NCBI GenBank assembly: GCA_947034895.1 | Contig: OX344762.1 | Coordinates: forward strand, 28,128,760-28,192,759 | Reading direction: 5' to 3' | Source: Rhytidiadelphus loreus | Taxonomy: Eukaryota > Streptophyta > Bryopsida > Hypnales > Hylocomiaceae | Length of the DNA stretch: 64,000 bases | Shown here: one piece after another, positions 63,149 to 64,000 of the stretch | Layout of the letters: every line of letters starts with the position of its first letter | Position numbering within the stretch: position 1 is the first letter of the stretch | Notes under the pieces: generated by a model | The model's input: only the letters and a program-made list of their open reading frames with translations | Database searches by the model: none | Told to the model about the DNA's origin: nothing | Translations under genes and position numbers: made by a program

Positions 63149-64000
63149 CTAATAATAAGGTCGGTAGCGCATCGGCCGCCTGAACCGAGGGACCTTCCTG
63201 CACAATAAAACAACTCCAATATATCAGTACCAGAAAACGCAAGTCACGGCTTACCAAATGAATCGAGACTCCTCATTCACGATCAACCTATCAACTGCAA
63301 AAACAAGTCCTCTTCGGAGAACATGATGCACATTTTGCTCCAATAATATACAATGACATACGACTTTACCAGCAGTTCACCGTCAAGATGAAAAACAAAC
63401 GACTCAGAAAAATACGAAAAGGAAACAAGCAAACTTTGAACCCAGTATGAAATATGCATTCCACAAGTCAGAATGGAATCCTCGGAGGATACCCACCCAA
63501 AACCATAGGGAGCATACCCATAGGGAGCTGAAAAGGGCCTCCTCGAGCGGTACCCATAAATCGGGGAGTAGGGTCGACCCCGATAGCCCTTCATTCCGGG
63601 AACATTGGTCCGCTTCGCCGTAACCTGACAAGATTCCAAACACTACACATTAGATGTAGGTATGCAAGGCATCCAAGAGGAGAAAGGGAACGGCTCGATT
63701 TCGTTGTTCAACAATCGGAAGCAATGAAGAGGTCCTCACGAGAAAATCAAAATACGACAATGAAACATGTTTGTGGATAAGATTCTCCACACGAGAGAGG
63801 GATAACAACCTTCAGTGGGCGATTATGCAACTCAGATTCGCTTAAAAGAATGGCATTTTGAACTGCTTCCACCTCCAGAAACTCCACGTATGCAAACCTG
63901 GTTGCAAAAGAAACAGAAAGTTAAGACGAGCCAAAACTAATCGGTAATTAGATAGATTAAGCGGGTTGAAGACGTCTCCATTCTAACGCGGAATTACAAA
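63149..64000 (-). CDS. Nuclear poly(A)-binding protein, copy 2 (partial, runs off the window)
   Basis: Three coding exons of a second PABPN1/PABN-type gene lie on the minus strand: exon 7 63197-63149, exon 6 63624-63497 and exon 5 63897-63810, with the same lengths (49, 128 and 88 nt), phases and splice sites as copy 1. Exons 5 and 7 appear identical to copy 1. In exon 6 one residue differs, [13 protein letters not shown] here against [13 protein letters not shown]. Introns are also nearly identical. The RRM end (KGFAYVEF partly) and Arg/Tyr-rich tail are present. Exons 1-4 would lie beyond position 64000, so whether the copy is complete cannot be judged; the visible part has no lesion. Confidence 0.93.

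Overview
The window is nuclear DNA of a plant. Three things show this: an intron-rich gene for a nuclear poly(A)-binding protein (PABPN1/PABN type), plant-type CACTA (En/Spm) transposons with Tnp2, DUF4218 and DUF4216 domains, and very AT-rich intergenic DNA full of MITE-like elements. The lineage (moss, fern, lycophyte or seed plant) cannot be fixed by eye. I see no rRNA, tRNA, bacterial operon or CRISPR.

Layout. 1-6.1 kb: AT-rich repeats (a foldback element, a purine-rich minisatellite, a 222-bp mini-CACTA with 3-bp target duplications, CACTA-derived fragments). 6.2-24.6 kb: one 18.4-kb CACTA element, flanked by TTG/TTG, inserted into a roughly 300-bp MITE-like element whose halves lie at 6136-6207 and 24568-24796. 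It carries a five-exon TNPA-like gene with a C-terminal AT-hook on the minus strand, a multi-exon tnp2 transposase gene on the plus strand, and unassigned exon-like pieces. 26.0-31.1 kb: a piggyBac-type transposase pseudogene on the minus strand with four in-frame stops, in a possible TTAA-flanked element that ends about 385 bp upstream of the next gene's start codon. 31.5-34.4 kb: the PABPN gene, seven coding exons, 226 aa, apparently intact.

34.4-62.7 kb: gene-poor repeat DNA. It holds four copies of a roughly 0.7-kb MITE family with GGGTGATTGC termini, a 2.2-kb CACTA derivative with an array of AGTCATATT/AATATGACT motifs, a 2.5-kb CACTA derivative inserted into a second, older piggyBac relic, and several short tandem duplications. 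62.7-64.0 kb: the 3' part of a second PABPN copy in inverted orientation, nearly identical in exons and introns to the first, running off the window edge.

How it fits together. The only clear host function is PABPN (nuclear mRNA polyadenylation), as a tail-to-tail inverted duplication about 28 kb apart. Nearly everything else is transposon, and insertion order can be read from nesting: the large CACTA is younger than the MITE it splits, and the 2.5-kb CACTA and one MITE are younger than the piggyBac relic they interrupt. Both large transposase genes are damaged as read, several lesions being compatible with C-to-T change at formerly methylated sites.
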